From Allobrachymonas sp. (lineage in GTDB: Bacteria; Pseudomonadota; Gammaproteobacteria; Burkholderiales; Burkholderiaceae_C): a stretch of DNA of 7,244 nucleotides. Each line of letters starts with the position of its first letter. Positions within the stretch are counted from its first letter, which is position 1. The position numbers were made by a program, and so were the translations under genes. The DNA lies in contig JAGPIR010000061.1 in NCBI GenBank assembly GCA_018054915.1, forward strand, positions 1-7,244, written 5' to 3'. The notes beneath the pieces were generated by a model. The model searched no databases, was not told the DNA's origin, and worked only from the letters and a program-made list of their open reading frames with translations. Positions 1-4,855 of this stretch are shown piece by piece.

Positions 1-378
1 GGCGACCTGATGTGCCGTGGTGTGATGCAGGACCGCATCGTGCTGGATCCTGGCATCGGTTTTGGCAAGACGGTGCCGCAAAATCTTGCCCTGCTGGCGC
101 AGCAATCGCAGTTGCTGGCGAATGGCCATGCCATATTGGCTGGATGGTCGCGCAAATCCACGCTGGGAGCGGTTCTGGAAGCGCTCCCTCCCGGCATTAC
201 TGATGTGGCGCACTGTTGTGAGTTGTTGCCGCATGACCGCAGTCTCGCCAGTGTGGCGGCGGCTGTGCTGGCGGTGGAAAGGGGCGCTCGCATTGTGCGG
301 GTGCACGATGTGGCCGCCACCAGGCAGGCCCTGGCGGTGTGGCGTTCCATGCAAGCACTCGACGTGCGCGCGGCATAA
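1..378 (+). CDS. folP: Dihydropteroate synthase, C-terminal part (5' end outside window)
   Basis: Dihydropteroate synthase condenses p-aminobenzoate with dihydropterin pyrophosphate in cytosolic folate synthesis. Only the last 125 residues are present; frame 1 is open from the first base. Visible family motifs are DPGIGFGK at fragment residues 16-23, the SRKS substrate-binding segment at 50-53 (here GWSRKS) and the closing IVRVHDV at 98-104, whose Arg and His bind the pterin pyrophosphate and sulfonamide/pABA region in known enzymes. From memory of the E. coli protein, the stretch between SRKS and the SLA/SVA helix is roughly a dozen residues longer here (about residues 57-82), with two adjacent cysteines. 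The gene ends 29 bases before glmM, the usual folP-glmM order of proteobacteria, suggesting co-transcription. Identification is secure; the N-terminal half cannot be assessed. Confidence 0.96.
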   Translation, partial: GDLMCRGVMQDRIVLDPGIGFGKTVPQNLALLAQQSQLLANGHAILAGWSRKSTLGAVLEALPPGITDVAHCCELLPHDRSLASVAAAVLAVERGARIVRVHDVAATRQALAVWRSMQALDVRAA

Positions 379-407
379 TTACTCCCATGCATCAGACAAG
401 AACAGCA

Positions 408-1754
408 ATGGAACGGAAATTTTTTGGAACCGATGGCATCCGCGGAACAGTGGGCACCCATCCGCTGACTCCCGATTTTGCCCTGCAGTTGGCCAATGCA
501 GTGGGGCGGGTGCTTAAACAGTCTTCCAGTCAGCAGCCTACGGTTCTGATTGGCAAGGACACGCGCATTTCGGGCTATATGTTTGAAAGCGCACTGGAAT
601 CCGGTTTCAATGCCGCCGGAGTGAACGTGATGTTGCTGGGGCCTGTGCCTACGCCGGCTGTTGCGTACCTTACGCGGGCGCAACGGGCGGCGCTGGGCGT
701 GGTTATCAGCGCCAGCCACAATCCGTTTGACGACAACGGGATCAAATTTTTCAGCGCCCATGGCAACAAGCTGCCCGATGCCTGGGAATGTGCAGTAGAG
801 CAGGCCTTGACAGAACCAATGGTGTGTGTGCCGTCGCAGCGGCTTGGAAAAACTATCCGGTTGCACGATGCAGACGGGCGCTATATCGAATTCTGCAAGA
901 GCACGTTCAGCCAGGCGCTGAGCCTGCGTGGGTGCAAGATCGTGGTGGATGCGGCGCATGGGGCTGCGTACCAGATTGCTCCTGCGGTATTTCACGAATT
1001 GGGCGCCGAAGTGGTTTCTGTGGGATGCCATCCGGACGGGCTCAATATCAACCAGAGCGTTGGGGCGACCCATCCCGAAACACTCGTTGCCGCAGTGCAG
1101 GCACATGGCGCCGACTATGGCGTGGCGCTTGATGGCGATGCCGATCGGCTGTTGATGGTAGATGGCAACGGCCGGCTGTTCAATGGCGATGAACTGGTGT
1201 ATCTGCTCGCACAGGACCGTATGGCGCAGGGGCTGCCTGTACCCGGTGTGGCCGGCACACTGATGACCAACATGGCCATTGAGTCCGCGCTGACTCGTCA
1301 TGGCATCGAACTGGTGCGGACCAAGGTGGGAGACCGCTACGTGCTGGAAGCGCTGCAGCAGCGCAACTGGCAGATTGGCGGAGAAAGCTCCGGGCACATC
1401 CTGGTGCTGGACAAGCACTCCACGGGCGATGGCATCATCAGCGCCCTGCAGGTGTTGCAGGCAGTGGTGCGCAGCGGCAGGAGTATGGCCGAGTTGCTGG
1501 CAGGGGTCGAGCTTTTTCCGCAGACCCTGATCAATGTGCGCATGCATACGGGAACCGACTGGAAAGGTTTGCCGGGCCTGCAGGCGGCGATTGCCTGTGC
1601 CGAGAGGGCGTTGGGCCAGAATGGGCGCGTGCTGATTCGTCCCAGCGGCACCGAGCCGGTGTTGCGCGTGATGGTGGAAGCGAGCGACCCGCAGCAATCA
1701 AGGCAATGGGCCGAGCAAATTGCGGAGCAGGTGCCCCGGTCGTCAGAGCATTAA
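408..1754 (+). CDS. glmM: Phosphoglucosamine mutase GlmM
   Basis: GlmM interconverts glucosamine-6-phosphate and glucosamine-1-phosphate, the step before UDP-GlcNAc synthesis for peptidoglycan and LPS. The 448-residue product has the normal family length. It opens with [13 protein letters not shown], the standard GlmM N-terminus, which is why I choose the ATG at 408. In-frame ATGs at 387 and 339 would add nonconserved residues, and the one at 339 lies inside folP. The catalytic loop SASHNP is at residues 101-106, with Ser103 as the phosphoserine. The Mg-binding loop DGDADR is at 242-247, the sugar-binding GGESSGH at 324-330 and the C-terminal phosphate-binding RPSGTEP at 411-417. All alpha-D-phosphohexomutase elements are intact. 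The ribosome site is weak (ACAAGAA), consistent with translation following folP. No terminator-like hairpin was seen after the stop. Confidence 0.97.
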   Translation: MERKFFGTDGIRGTVGTHPLTPDFALQLANAVGRVLKQSSSQQPTVLIGKDTRISGYMFESALESGFNAAGVNVMLLGPVPTPAVAYLTRAQRAALGVVISASHNPFDDNGIKFFSAHGNKLPDAWECAVEQALTEPMVCVPSQRLGKTIRLHDADGRYIEFCKSTFSQALSLRGCKIVVDAAHGAAYQIAPAVFHELGAEVVSVGCHPDGLNINQSVGATHPETLVAAVQAHGADYGVALDGDADRLLMVDGNGRLFNGDELVYLLAQDRMAQGLPVPGVAGTLMTNMAIESALTRHGIELVRTKVGDRYVLEALQQRNWQIGGESSGHILVLDKHSTGDGIISALQVLQAVVRSGRSMAELLAGVELFPQTLINVRMHTGTDWKGLPGLQAAIACAERALGQNGRVLIRPSGTEPVLRVMVEASDPQQSRQWAEQIAEQVPRSSEH

Positions 1755-1766
1755 TGAGAGGCATCC

Positions 1767-1832
1767 ATGATGCCAAAAATAAGCAAACGGAGTCGGGCGC
1801 GTATACGCCATTCCGATGTTTGCTGTAAATAA
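1767..1832 (+). CDS. Candidate 21-residue basic small protein or leader peptide
   Basis: An ATG-ATG start lies 5 bases (8 for the second ATG) after GAGAGG at 1756-1761, which is a good Shine-Dalgarno match. The predicted peptide has 21 residues, many of them Lys or Arg, with a paired cysteine near the end (...DVCCK), and stops at TAA 1830-1832. I do not recognise it. A frame this short arises easily by chance; the only support is the well-placed ribosome site in a gap that has no other explanation. It could be a small protein, a translated leader for the downstream gene, or nothing. Confidence 0.2.
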   Translation: MMPKISKRSRARIRHSDVCCK

Positions 1833-1898
1833 AACATGCCCGGCTGCAATGGAAGCTGCAGACTGACCTGATCTTCTGGCAGACGGGTGTTTCTTCAT

Positions 1899-1907
1899 GG
1901 AGAGAGA
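1899..1907 (+). promoter_or_regulatory. Ribosome binding site for the YbaK-family gene
   Basis: The purine run GGAGAGAGA ends five bases before the ATG at 1913, with its GGAGA core nine bases upstream. It fixes this start over the later in-frame ATG codons at residues 13 and 24. Confidence 0.7.
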
Positions 1908-1912
1908 ACAAC

Positions 1913-2437
1913 ATGTCAGCATCCCTTTCTAATGCAACATCTGCACCCATGCTGACATCGGAAGCCGTTTCGCGCGTTGCCATGGCGCTATCGGCGGCCG
2001 GGCATGCACATGCCCCAGTGGTACTGAACGATTCGGCCCGGACTGCGAAGGAAGCCGCTCAGGCACTGGGTGTGGATTTGGGCCAGATTGCTAAAAGCCT
2101 GATATTCAGGCACGAAGACGCAAGCAGCGAGCAGGCGTTGCTGGTCATTACCGCAGGCGATCGGCGCGCCGATGAAAACAAGGTATCGGCGCTTGTCGGC
2201 CGCATTGGCCGGGCGGATGCCGAATTTGTGCGTGTCACCACGGGTTTTGCCATCGGAGGCGTATCGCCGGTGGCGCACTGCCGGCAGCCTCTCATACTGT
2301 TTGATGAAAGTCTGTTGCGCTTTGATTGCATTTGGGCCGCAGCTGGGCATCCAAGGGTGGTGTTCCGGCTACGGCCGTCTGATCTGGATGGGTTGTGTCC
2401 GCAGGGCCGCTGGGCGGATGTGGCGCAGCACCCATGA
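1913..2437 (+). CDS. YbaK/EbsC-family aminoacyl-tRNA deacylase (ProXp-like)
   Basis: Members of this family are free-standing relatives of the ProRS editing domain that hydrolyse mischarged tRNA (for example Cys- or Ala-tRNA(Pro)) in the cytosol. The 174-residue product matches the single-domain length plus an N-terminal tail of about 13 residues. Visible motifs are SARTAKEAA at 41-49, the IAKSLIF segment at 59-65 whose Lys61 corresponds to the essential lysine of Haemophilus YbaK, the GFAIGGVSP loop at 111-119 (the family GxxxP-type substrate loop), a DE pair at 131-132 and AAAGHP at 142-147. It begins after a 158-base gap and ends 27 bases before the next gene, so it probably starts a three-gene unit ending in dtd. 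Substrate specificity (YbaK, ProXp-ala or another ProXp subtype) cannot be assigned from sequence alone, so no symbol is given. Confidence 0.9.
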   Translation: MSASLSNATSAPMLTSEAVSRVAMALSAAGHAHAPVVLNDSARTAKEAAQALGVDLGQIAKSLIFRHEDASSEQALLVITAGDRRADENKVSALVGRIGRADAEFVRVTTGFAIGGVSPVAHCRQPLILFDESLLRFDCIWAAAGHPRVVFRLRPSDLDGLCPQGRWADVAQHP

Positions 2438-2464
2438 TTGGGTTCCGGCCATTGATTGGAAATC

Positions 2465-3103
2465 ATGCCTACCATTCTTTTTTATTTTGACTTTGTTTCA
2501 CCCTATGCCTATATCGCGTTTCACCAGTTGCCAAAAGTGCTGGGCGGTCTGGCTTGGCAGATGCAATACCGGCCGGTGGTACTGGATGTTTTTTTCAAGG
2601 AGCATCATGCCGCTTCACCTTCTGCGATTGCGGCCAAACAAGCGTGGCGCCTGCGCCATGCTCAGTGGCTGGCCAAGCAGAGTGGCCTGCCTTTCGTAGC
2701 GCCGGCGCGCGATCCGTTTAATGATGCTGCCTGGTCACAGATGGCATTGGCCAGCAGTCCGCATGGCCAGCCAAACCGGCAGGTATGTGAAACGTTTTTC
2801 AACGCCATCTGGCAATATGGCGGCGATCCCGATGACCCTGCCGTGCAGCAGCAAGCCTGGCTGGATGCCACAGCCTTGCTACCATCGGTGCGAGATGTGA
2901 AAGACCTGAAAATCAGACAGGAACAGGCAGAGCTGAGTCAGGCTGCGCAGGCGCATGGTGTATTTAAGGTACCAAGCTTGGTGCTGATACCGGAAACATC
3001 TGAACATGGTGCGCTCCAAGTTTTCTGTGGGATGGCGGGGTTATCCATGTTGCGCGAAGCGGTGCTTGCCCGGCAGTTCTTTGATGGTGCGGAGCAATCG
3101 TGA
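2465..3103 (+). CDS. DsbA-fold protein, 2-hydroxychromene-2-carboxylate isomerase-like (kappa-class GST family)
   Basis: The 212-residue product starts [16 protein letters not shown], the hallmark N-terminus of HCCA isomerases and kappa-class glutathione transferases. Ser12 in SPY is the expected glutathione-thiolate contact and takes the place of the DsbA CxxC. The middle is helical (residues 51-160), with the family-like [14 protein letters not shown] segment at 111-124. The thioredoxin-fold cis-proline is in GVFKVPS at 166-171. The end departs from the usual FWGQDRL ending: after a longer loop it reads [10 protein letters not shown] (187-196). I chose the ATG at 2465 over a TTG at 2456, because family proteins start a few residues before the FDF strand; the ribosome site is poor either way. 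No naphthalene or other aromatic-degradation genes are nearby, so a catabolic role is doubtful. It probably acts as a glutathione-dependent isomerase or transferase on an unknown substrate. The stop overlaps dtd by four bases. Confidence 0.85.
   Translation: MPTILFYFDFVSPYAYIAFHQLPKVLGGLAWQMQYRPVVLDVFFKEHHAASPSAIAAKQAWRLRHAQWLAKQSGLPFVAPARDPFNDAAWSQMALASSPHGQPNRQVCETFFNAIWQYGGDPDDPAVQQQAWLDATALLPSVRDVKDLKIRQEQAELSQAAQAHGVFKVPSLVLIPETSEHGALQVFCGMAGLSMLREAVLARQFFDGAEQS
3091..3094 (+). promoter_or_regulatory. Ribosome binding site for dtd
   Basis: GGAG lies five bases before the GTG at 3100, inside the 3' end of the upstream gene. It supports the GTG start, which a search for ATG alone would miss. 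Confidence 0.65.
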
Positions 3104-3552
3104 AGGCCGTGCTGCAGCGTGTGCGGGAAGCTCGTGTGACTGTCGACGGCCGTACGGTCGGAGCCATCGGGCAAGGCCTGCTCGTGTTGGTTTGCGCCGA
3201 GCCGCAAGATACGCACGAAACGGCAGAACGCCTGTTGGCCAAGATATTGAAATTGCGCGTTTTCAGTGATGAAAATGGCAAGATGAACCACAGTGTGCAG
3301 AATGTAGATGGCCACGGCAAGGCAGGGGGTCTGTTGCTGGTGAGCCAGTTCACGCTGGCGGCTGATTGCAGCGCCGGTAATCGGCCGAGTTTTGCCGCGG
3401 CTGCCCCTCCAGTACAAGGGCAGGAATTGTTCCAGTATTTGCTGGAACGGGCGCATATGCTGCATGCGCCGGTGGCGTCGGGCATTTTCGGGGCCGACAT
3501 GCAGGTTGCATTGGTCAACGACGGCCCCGTCACAATCTGGCTACAGTATTAA
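3100..3552 (+). CDS. dtd: D-aminoacyl-tRNA deacylase (DTD)
   Basis: DTD removes D-amino acids (and glycine mischarged onto tRNA(Ala)) from tRNA, enforcing chirality in translation. The product is 150 residues, close to the typical 145-150. It starts with GTG, giving [15 protein letters not shown], the normal DTD opening. The active-site motif SQFTLAAD is at 82-89 with Thr85, followed by GNRPSF at 93-98. The chirality-discriminating Gly-cisPro pair is in NDGPVT at 140-145 (Gly142-Pro143). The middle element [11 protein letters not shown] (61-71) is also standard. The GTGA overlap with the preceding gene (3100-3103) implies translational coupling. The start is fixed by the overlap, the GGAG site and family length. 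The gene is complete and shows no anomalies. Confidence 0.96.
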   Translation: MKAVLQRVREARVTVDGRTVGAIGQGLLVLVCAEPQDTHETAERLLAKILKLRVFSDENGKMNHSVQNVDGHGKAGGLLLVSQFTLAADCSAGNRPSFAAAAPPVQGQELFQYLLERAHMLHAPVASGIFGADMQVALVNDGPVTIWLQY

Positions 3553-3599
3553 AAAAGTCTGTGAAGTGGCCGCGCTCCCTTTCTGCAGGACGGATTTGC

Positions 3600-3643
3600 G
3601 AAAAAAGAGATTTTGGAAACTTCCGCAGTTTTGAAAAAAAGAG
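3600..3643. repeat. A-tract direct repeat G-A(6-7)-GAG, possible bent DNA
   Basis: GAAAAAAGAG at 3600-3609 recurs as GAAAAAAAGAG at 3633-3643, 33 bases apart, about three helical turns. T-runs lie between them at 3611-3614 and 3629-3632. A- and T-tracts spaced this way can bend DNA. They lie 85-130 bases upstream of the -10 box, so a role in promoter activation is possible but unproven. Confidence 0.45.
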
Positions 3644-3645
3644 CG

Positions 3646-3732
3646 ATGAGCAAGCCGAAATCCATGCGGAGCCCGAGCATGGCGATGCGGGACCCGGGCG
3701 AAACCGGCTGGCCGACGACTGGCCACTTATAA
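3646..3732 (+). CDS. Candidate 28-residue small ORF with an internal repeat
   Basis: The ATG at 3646 follows a purine-rich stretch (AAAGAG) at only about two to three bases, closer than an ideal Shine-Dalgarno. The peptide begins MSKPKSMRSPS and ends at the TAA that is itself part of the TATAAT box (3730-3732). An imperfect 21-base repeat falls in frame and gives MRSPS followed by MRDPG seven residues later. I do not recognise it. It may be chance, a small protein, or the remnant of a longer gene. Confidence 0.15.
   Translation: MSKPKSMRSPSMAMRDPGETGWPTTGHL
3664..3699. repeat. Imperfect 15-base direct repeat, 21-base period, with nested hairpin potential
   Basis: ATGCGGAGCCCGAGC (3664-3678) and ATGCGGGACCCGGGC (3685-3699) match at 12 of 15 positions, offset by 21 bases, two helical turns. 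The same segment can fold as GCCCG (3671-3675) with CGGGC (3695-3699) around an inner GCAT/ATGC stem (3677-3680 and 3685-3688). There is no T-run after it, so it is not a standard terminator. It could be a tandem protein-binding site or a duplication scar. Confidence 0.4.
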
Positions 3733-3733
3733 T
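3728..3733 (+). promoter_or_regulatory. Probable -10 box of the fmdB-DUF502-aspS promoter
   Basis: TATAAT is a perfect sigma-70 -10 hexamer. The matching -35 position (3705-3710, CGGCTG with 17-base spacing) is poor and there is no TG extension, so the promoter would be weak or need an activator. Transcription would start near 3740, giving a leader of about 65 bases before fmdB. Confidence 0.45.
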
Positions 3734-3745
3734 ATGGAGTTCGCC

Positions 3746-3760
3746 AATATTCCGGATATT
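3746..3760. repeat. Inverted repeat AATAT-N5-ATATT in the predicted fmdB leader
   Basis: The perfect 5-bp arms flank TCCGG. The repeat sits just downstream of the expected transcription start, a common place for a repressor operator. An RNA hairpin this AT-rich would be unstable, so a DNA-binding site is the likelier reading, if it is functional at all. Confidence 0.3.
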
Positions 3761-3803
3761 TTCGGGAGACGCGATTCCTTTTCGACTCATTTTTTGTTTT
3801 GCC

Positions 3804-4070
3804 ATGCCTATTTATGCTTACCACTGTGCAACCTGCGGCCACGCAGAGGATGTGTTGCAGAAGCTCAACGACGCGCCGTTGACGCAATGCCCGGCTTGTG
3901 GGGGTGCAGGTTTCAGCAAGCAGGTCACGGCTGCCGGTTTCCAGTTCAAGGGTTCGGGCTGGTATGAAACCGATTTCAAGAACGGTCCTGCTTGTCCTGC
4001 CGCATCCGGCAGAAAGGCCGCTGGTCAGGAGCCGGCTGCCTGCCCAGGTTGCCCCGCGGCCCAGCCGTAA
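3804..4070 (+). CDS. FmdB/CxxC_CxxC_SSSS-family small zinc-ribbon protein
   Basis: The 88-residue product starts MPIYAYHC, the invariant opening of this family. Four cysteines in two CxxC pairs (Cys8/Cys11 and Cys29/Cys32) should bind one zinc ion. The conserved stretch FQFKGSGWYETDFKN follows at 46-60. The tail is Ala/Pro-rich and carries three more cysteines (64, 80, 83), the last two forming an unusual CPGC. The family is often called a putative regulatory protein after FmdB, but its function is unknown. The frame is open back to 3561, but I reject the extension because MPIYAY is the family start. There is no Shine-Dalgarno; the T-rich leader suggests initiation helped by ribosomal protein S1. 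It lies 27 bases before the DUF502 gene and is probably the first gene of the aspS operon. Confidence 0.93.
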   Translation: MPIYAYHCATCGHAEDVLQKLNDAPLTQCPACGGAGFSKQVTAAGFQFKGSGWYETDFKNGPACPAASGRKAAGQEPAACPGCPAAQP

Positions 4071-4097
4071 TATTTTTCTGGACGCGCATGTGGTTGC

Positions 4098-4787
4098 ATG
4101 GCGCGCGCATTCTGCATGCTCAAACACCGTATCCAACGATATTTCTTAACCGGTCTGCTGACATGGCTGCCCTTGGTCATCACCGTGTGGGTGCTGATCT
4201 GGCTGCTGGGCCTCATTGACAGTATTTTTGTCCGGATCGTTGAACAACTGGGACGTTTTTTGCCGGCCGTGGTTGCTTTCAGCAACCTTGTACATGGCAT
4301 TCCAGGAATTGGTGTGCTGGTGCTTGGTGCAGTCATCCTGCTGACAGGACTGATGGTTGCTAATATCGTGGGGCAATGGTGGGTGCGGCAATGGGGCCGC
4401 CTGTTCAGTCGTATTCCGGTGTTTCGCAGTGTCTACAGCAGCGTCAAGCAGGTGGCGGATACCCTGTTTTCCGGAAGTGGCAAGGCGTTTTCCAAGGCAT
4501 TGCTGGTCCAGTATCCGCGCCAGGGGAGCTGGTCCGTGGGTTTTTTCACGGGTGCGCCTTCCGGTGAAGTGTCCTCACATTTGTCCGAAGAGCACGTCAG
4601 TGTTTTCATCCCGACGACTCCCAACCCGACTTCGGGATTTTTCCTGATCGTGCCGCGCTCCGATGTGATTGAATTGCGCATGTCGGTTGACGAAGCCCTC
4701 AAGTACATCATTTCAATGGGCGTGGTTGCGCCGCATGAACCGGCAGCCCTGCCGTGTGAACAAGGCAACTTGCCGCCGGGTTCCTGA
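4098..4787 (+). CDS. DUF502-family inner-membrane protein
   Basis: The product has 229 residues from the ATG at 4098. The in-frame ATG at 4116 gives 223 and is equally plausible, since neither has a clear ribosome site. Two hydrophobic segments at about 17-40 and 68-92 predict two transmembrane helices. Conserved DUF502 features are RYFLTGLL at 14-21, [18 protein letters not shown] at 107-124, [17 protein letters not shown] at 170-186 and [15 protein letters not shown] at 196-210. The soluble domain follows the second helix. The family's function is not established. It lies 27 bases after fmdB and 68 bases before aspS; in betaproteobacteria the fmdB-DUF502-aspS order is common, which is why co-transcription is likely. 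The gene is complete. A long antisense frame over its 3' half is judged spurious. Confidence 0.93.
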   Translation: MARAFCMLKHRIQRYFLTGLLTWLPLVITVWVLIWLLGLIDSIFVRIVEQLGRFLPAVVAFSNLVHGIPGIGVLVLGAVILLTGLMVANIVGQWWVRQWGRLFSRIPVFRSVYSSVKQVADTLFSGSGKAFSKALLVQYPRQGSWSVGFFTGAPSGEVSSHLSEEHVSVFIPTTPNPTSGFFLIVPRSDVIELRMSVDEALKYIISMGVVAPHEPAALPCEQGNLPPGS

Positions 4788-4824
4788 AGGCTTGTCACGT
4801 TTTCATTTGTCATCATTGCTGTTA

Positions 4825-4839
4825 TGCGCCCGTTGCGCA
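4825..4839 (+). other. Small GC hairpin in the aspS leader
   Basis: TGCGC (4825-4829) pairs with GCGCA (4835-4839) around the loop CCGTT, ending 16 bases before the aspS ATG and just upstream of its weak AAAGAA ribosome site. There is no T-run after it, so it is not a terminator. An effect on translation initiation or mRNA processing is conceivable, but chance is as likely. Confidence 0.3.
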
Positions 4840-4855
4840 GAAAGAACGATTCAAC

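Larger units (their letters stand above)
1755..1912. other. 158-base intergenic region between glmM and the YbaK-family gene
   Basis: The gap interrupts the otherwise tight gene order. It contains a perfect 10-bp palindrome GCGTATACGC (1799-1808), a weak inverted repeat CTGCA/TGCAG (1844-1848 and 1857-1861, 8-base loop) without a following T-run, and two short overlapping reading frames. I see no convincing -35/-10 pair and no rho-independent terminator, so whether transcription continues from glmM into the next gene is open. Confidence 0.6.
3553..3803. other. 251-base structured intergenic region between dtd and fmdB
   Basis: No recognisable gene lies here. From left to right it holds two A-tracts in a direct repeat (3600-3643), a short candidate ORF (3646-3732) containing an imperfect 15-base direct repeat, CTGGCC repeated at 3708 and 3719, a consensus -10 box (3728-3733), a 5-bp inverted repeat (3746-3760) and a T-rich stretch just before the fmdB start. 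The layout suits an upstream regulatory region for the fmdB-DUF502-aspS genes. The reading frame of fmdB stays open back to 3561, but the upstream part is not family-like. Confidence 0.7.

Noticed and set aside
374..379. CATAAT at the end of folP considered as a glmM -10 box.
   Set aside because: There is no -35-like hexamer at the right distance, and folP-glmM spacing suggests co-transcription.
339..407. Longer glmM starts at 339 or 387.
   Set aside because: The 339 start lies within folP and adds 23 unconserved residues. The 387 start has no ribosome site; [10 protein letters not shown] at 408 matches GlmM proteins.
1842..1861. Inverted repeat CTGCA/TGCAG considered as a glmM terminator.
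   Set aside because: The stem is only 5 bp, with an 8-base loop and no T-run after it.
1531..1983. A 150-codon - strand frame covering the glmM 3' end and the following gap.
   Set aside because: It overlaps conserved glmM and the start of the YbaK-family gene in antisense, has no recognisable motif and has no plausible ribosome site.
2456..2464. TTG start adding three residues to the HCCA-isomerase-like protein.
   Set aside because: The ATG at 2465 gives the family-typical N-terminus, and no strong ribosome site favours TTG.
3561..3803. An 81-codon N-terminal extension of fmdB in the same open frame.
   Set aside because: Family members begin with MPIYAY. The extension is not family-like, and it would span the TATAAT box and repeats.
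3549..4136. A 195-codon - strand frame spanning the dtd-fmdB gap and fmdB.
   Set aside because: It covers the gap, but its 5' half is antisense to fmdB, the composition is erratic and it has no domain-like motif. The conserved zinc ribbon on the + strand explains the coding signal.
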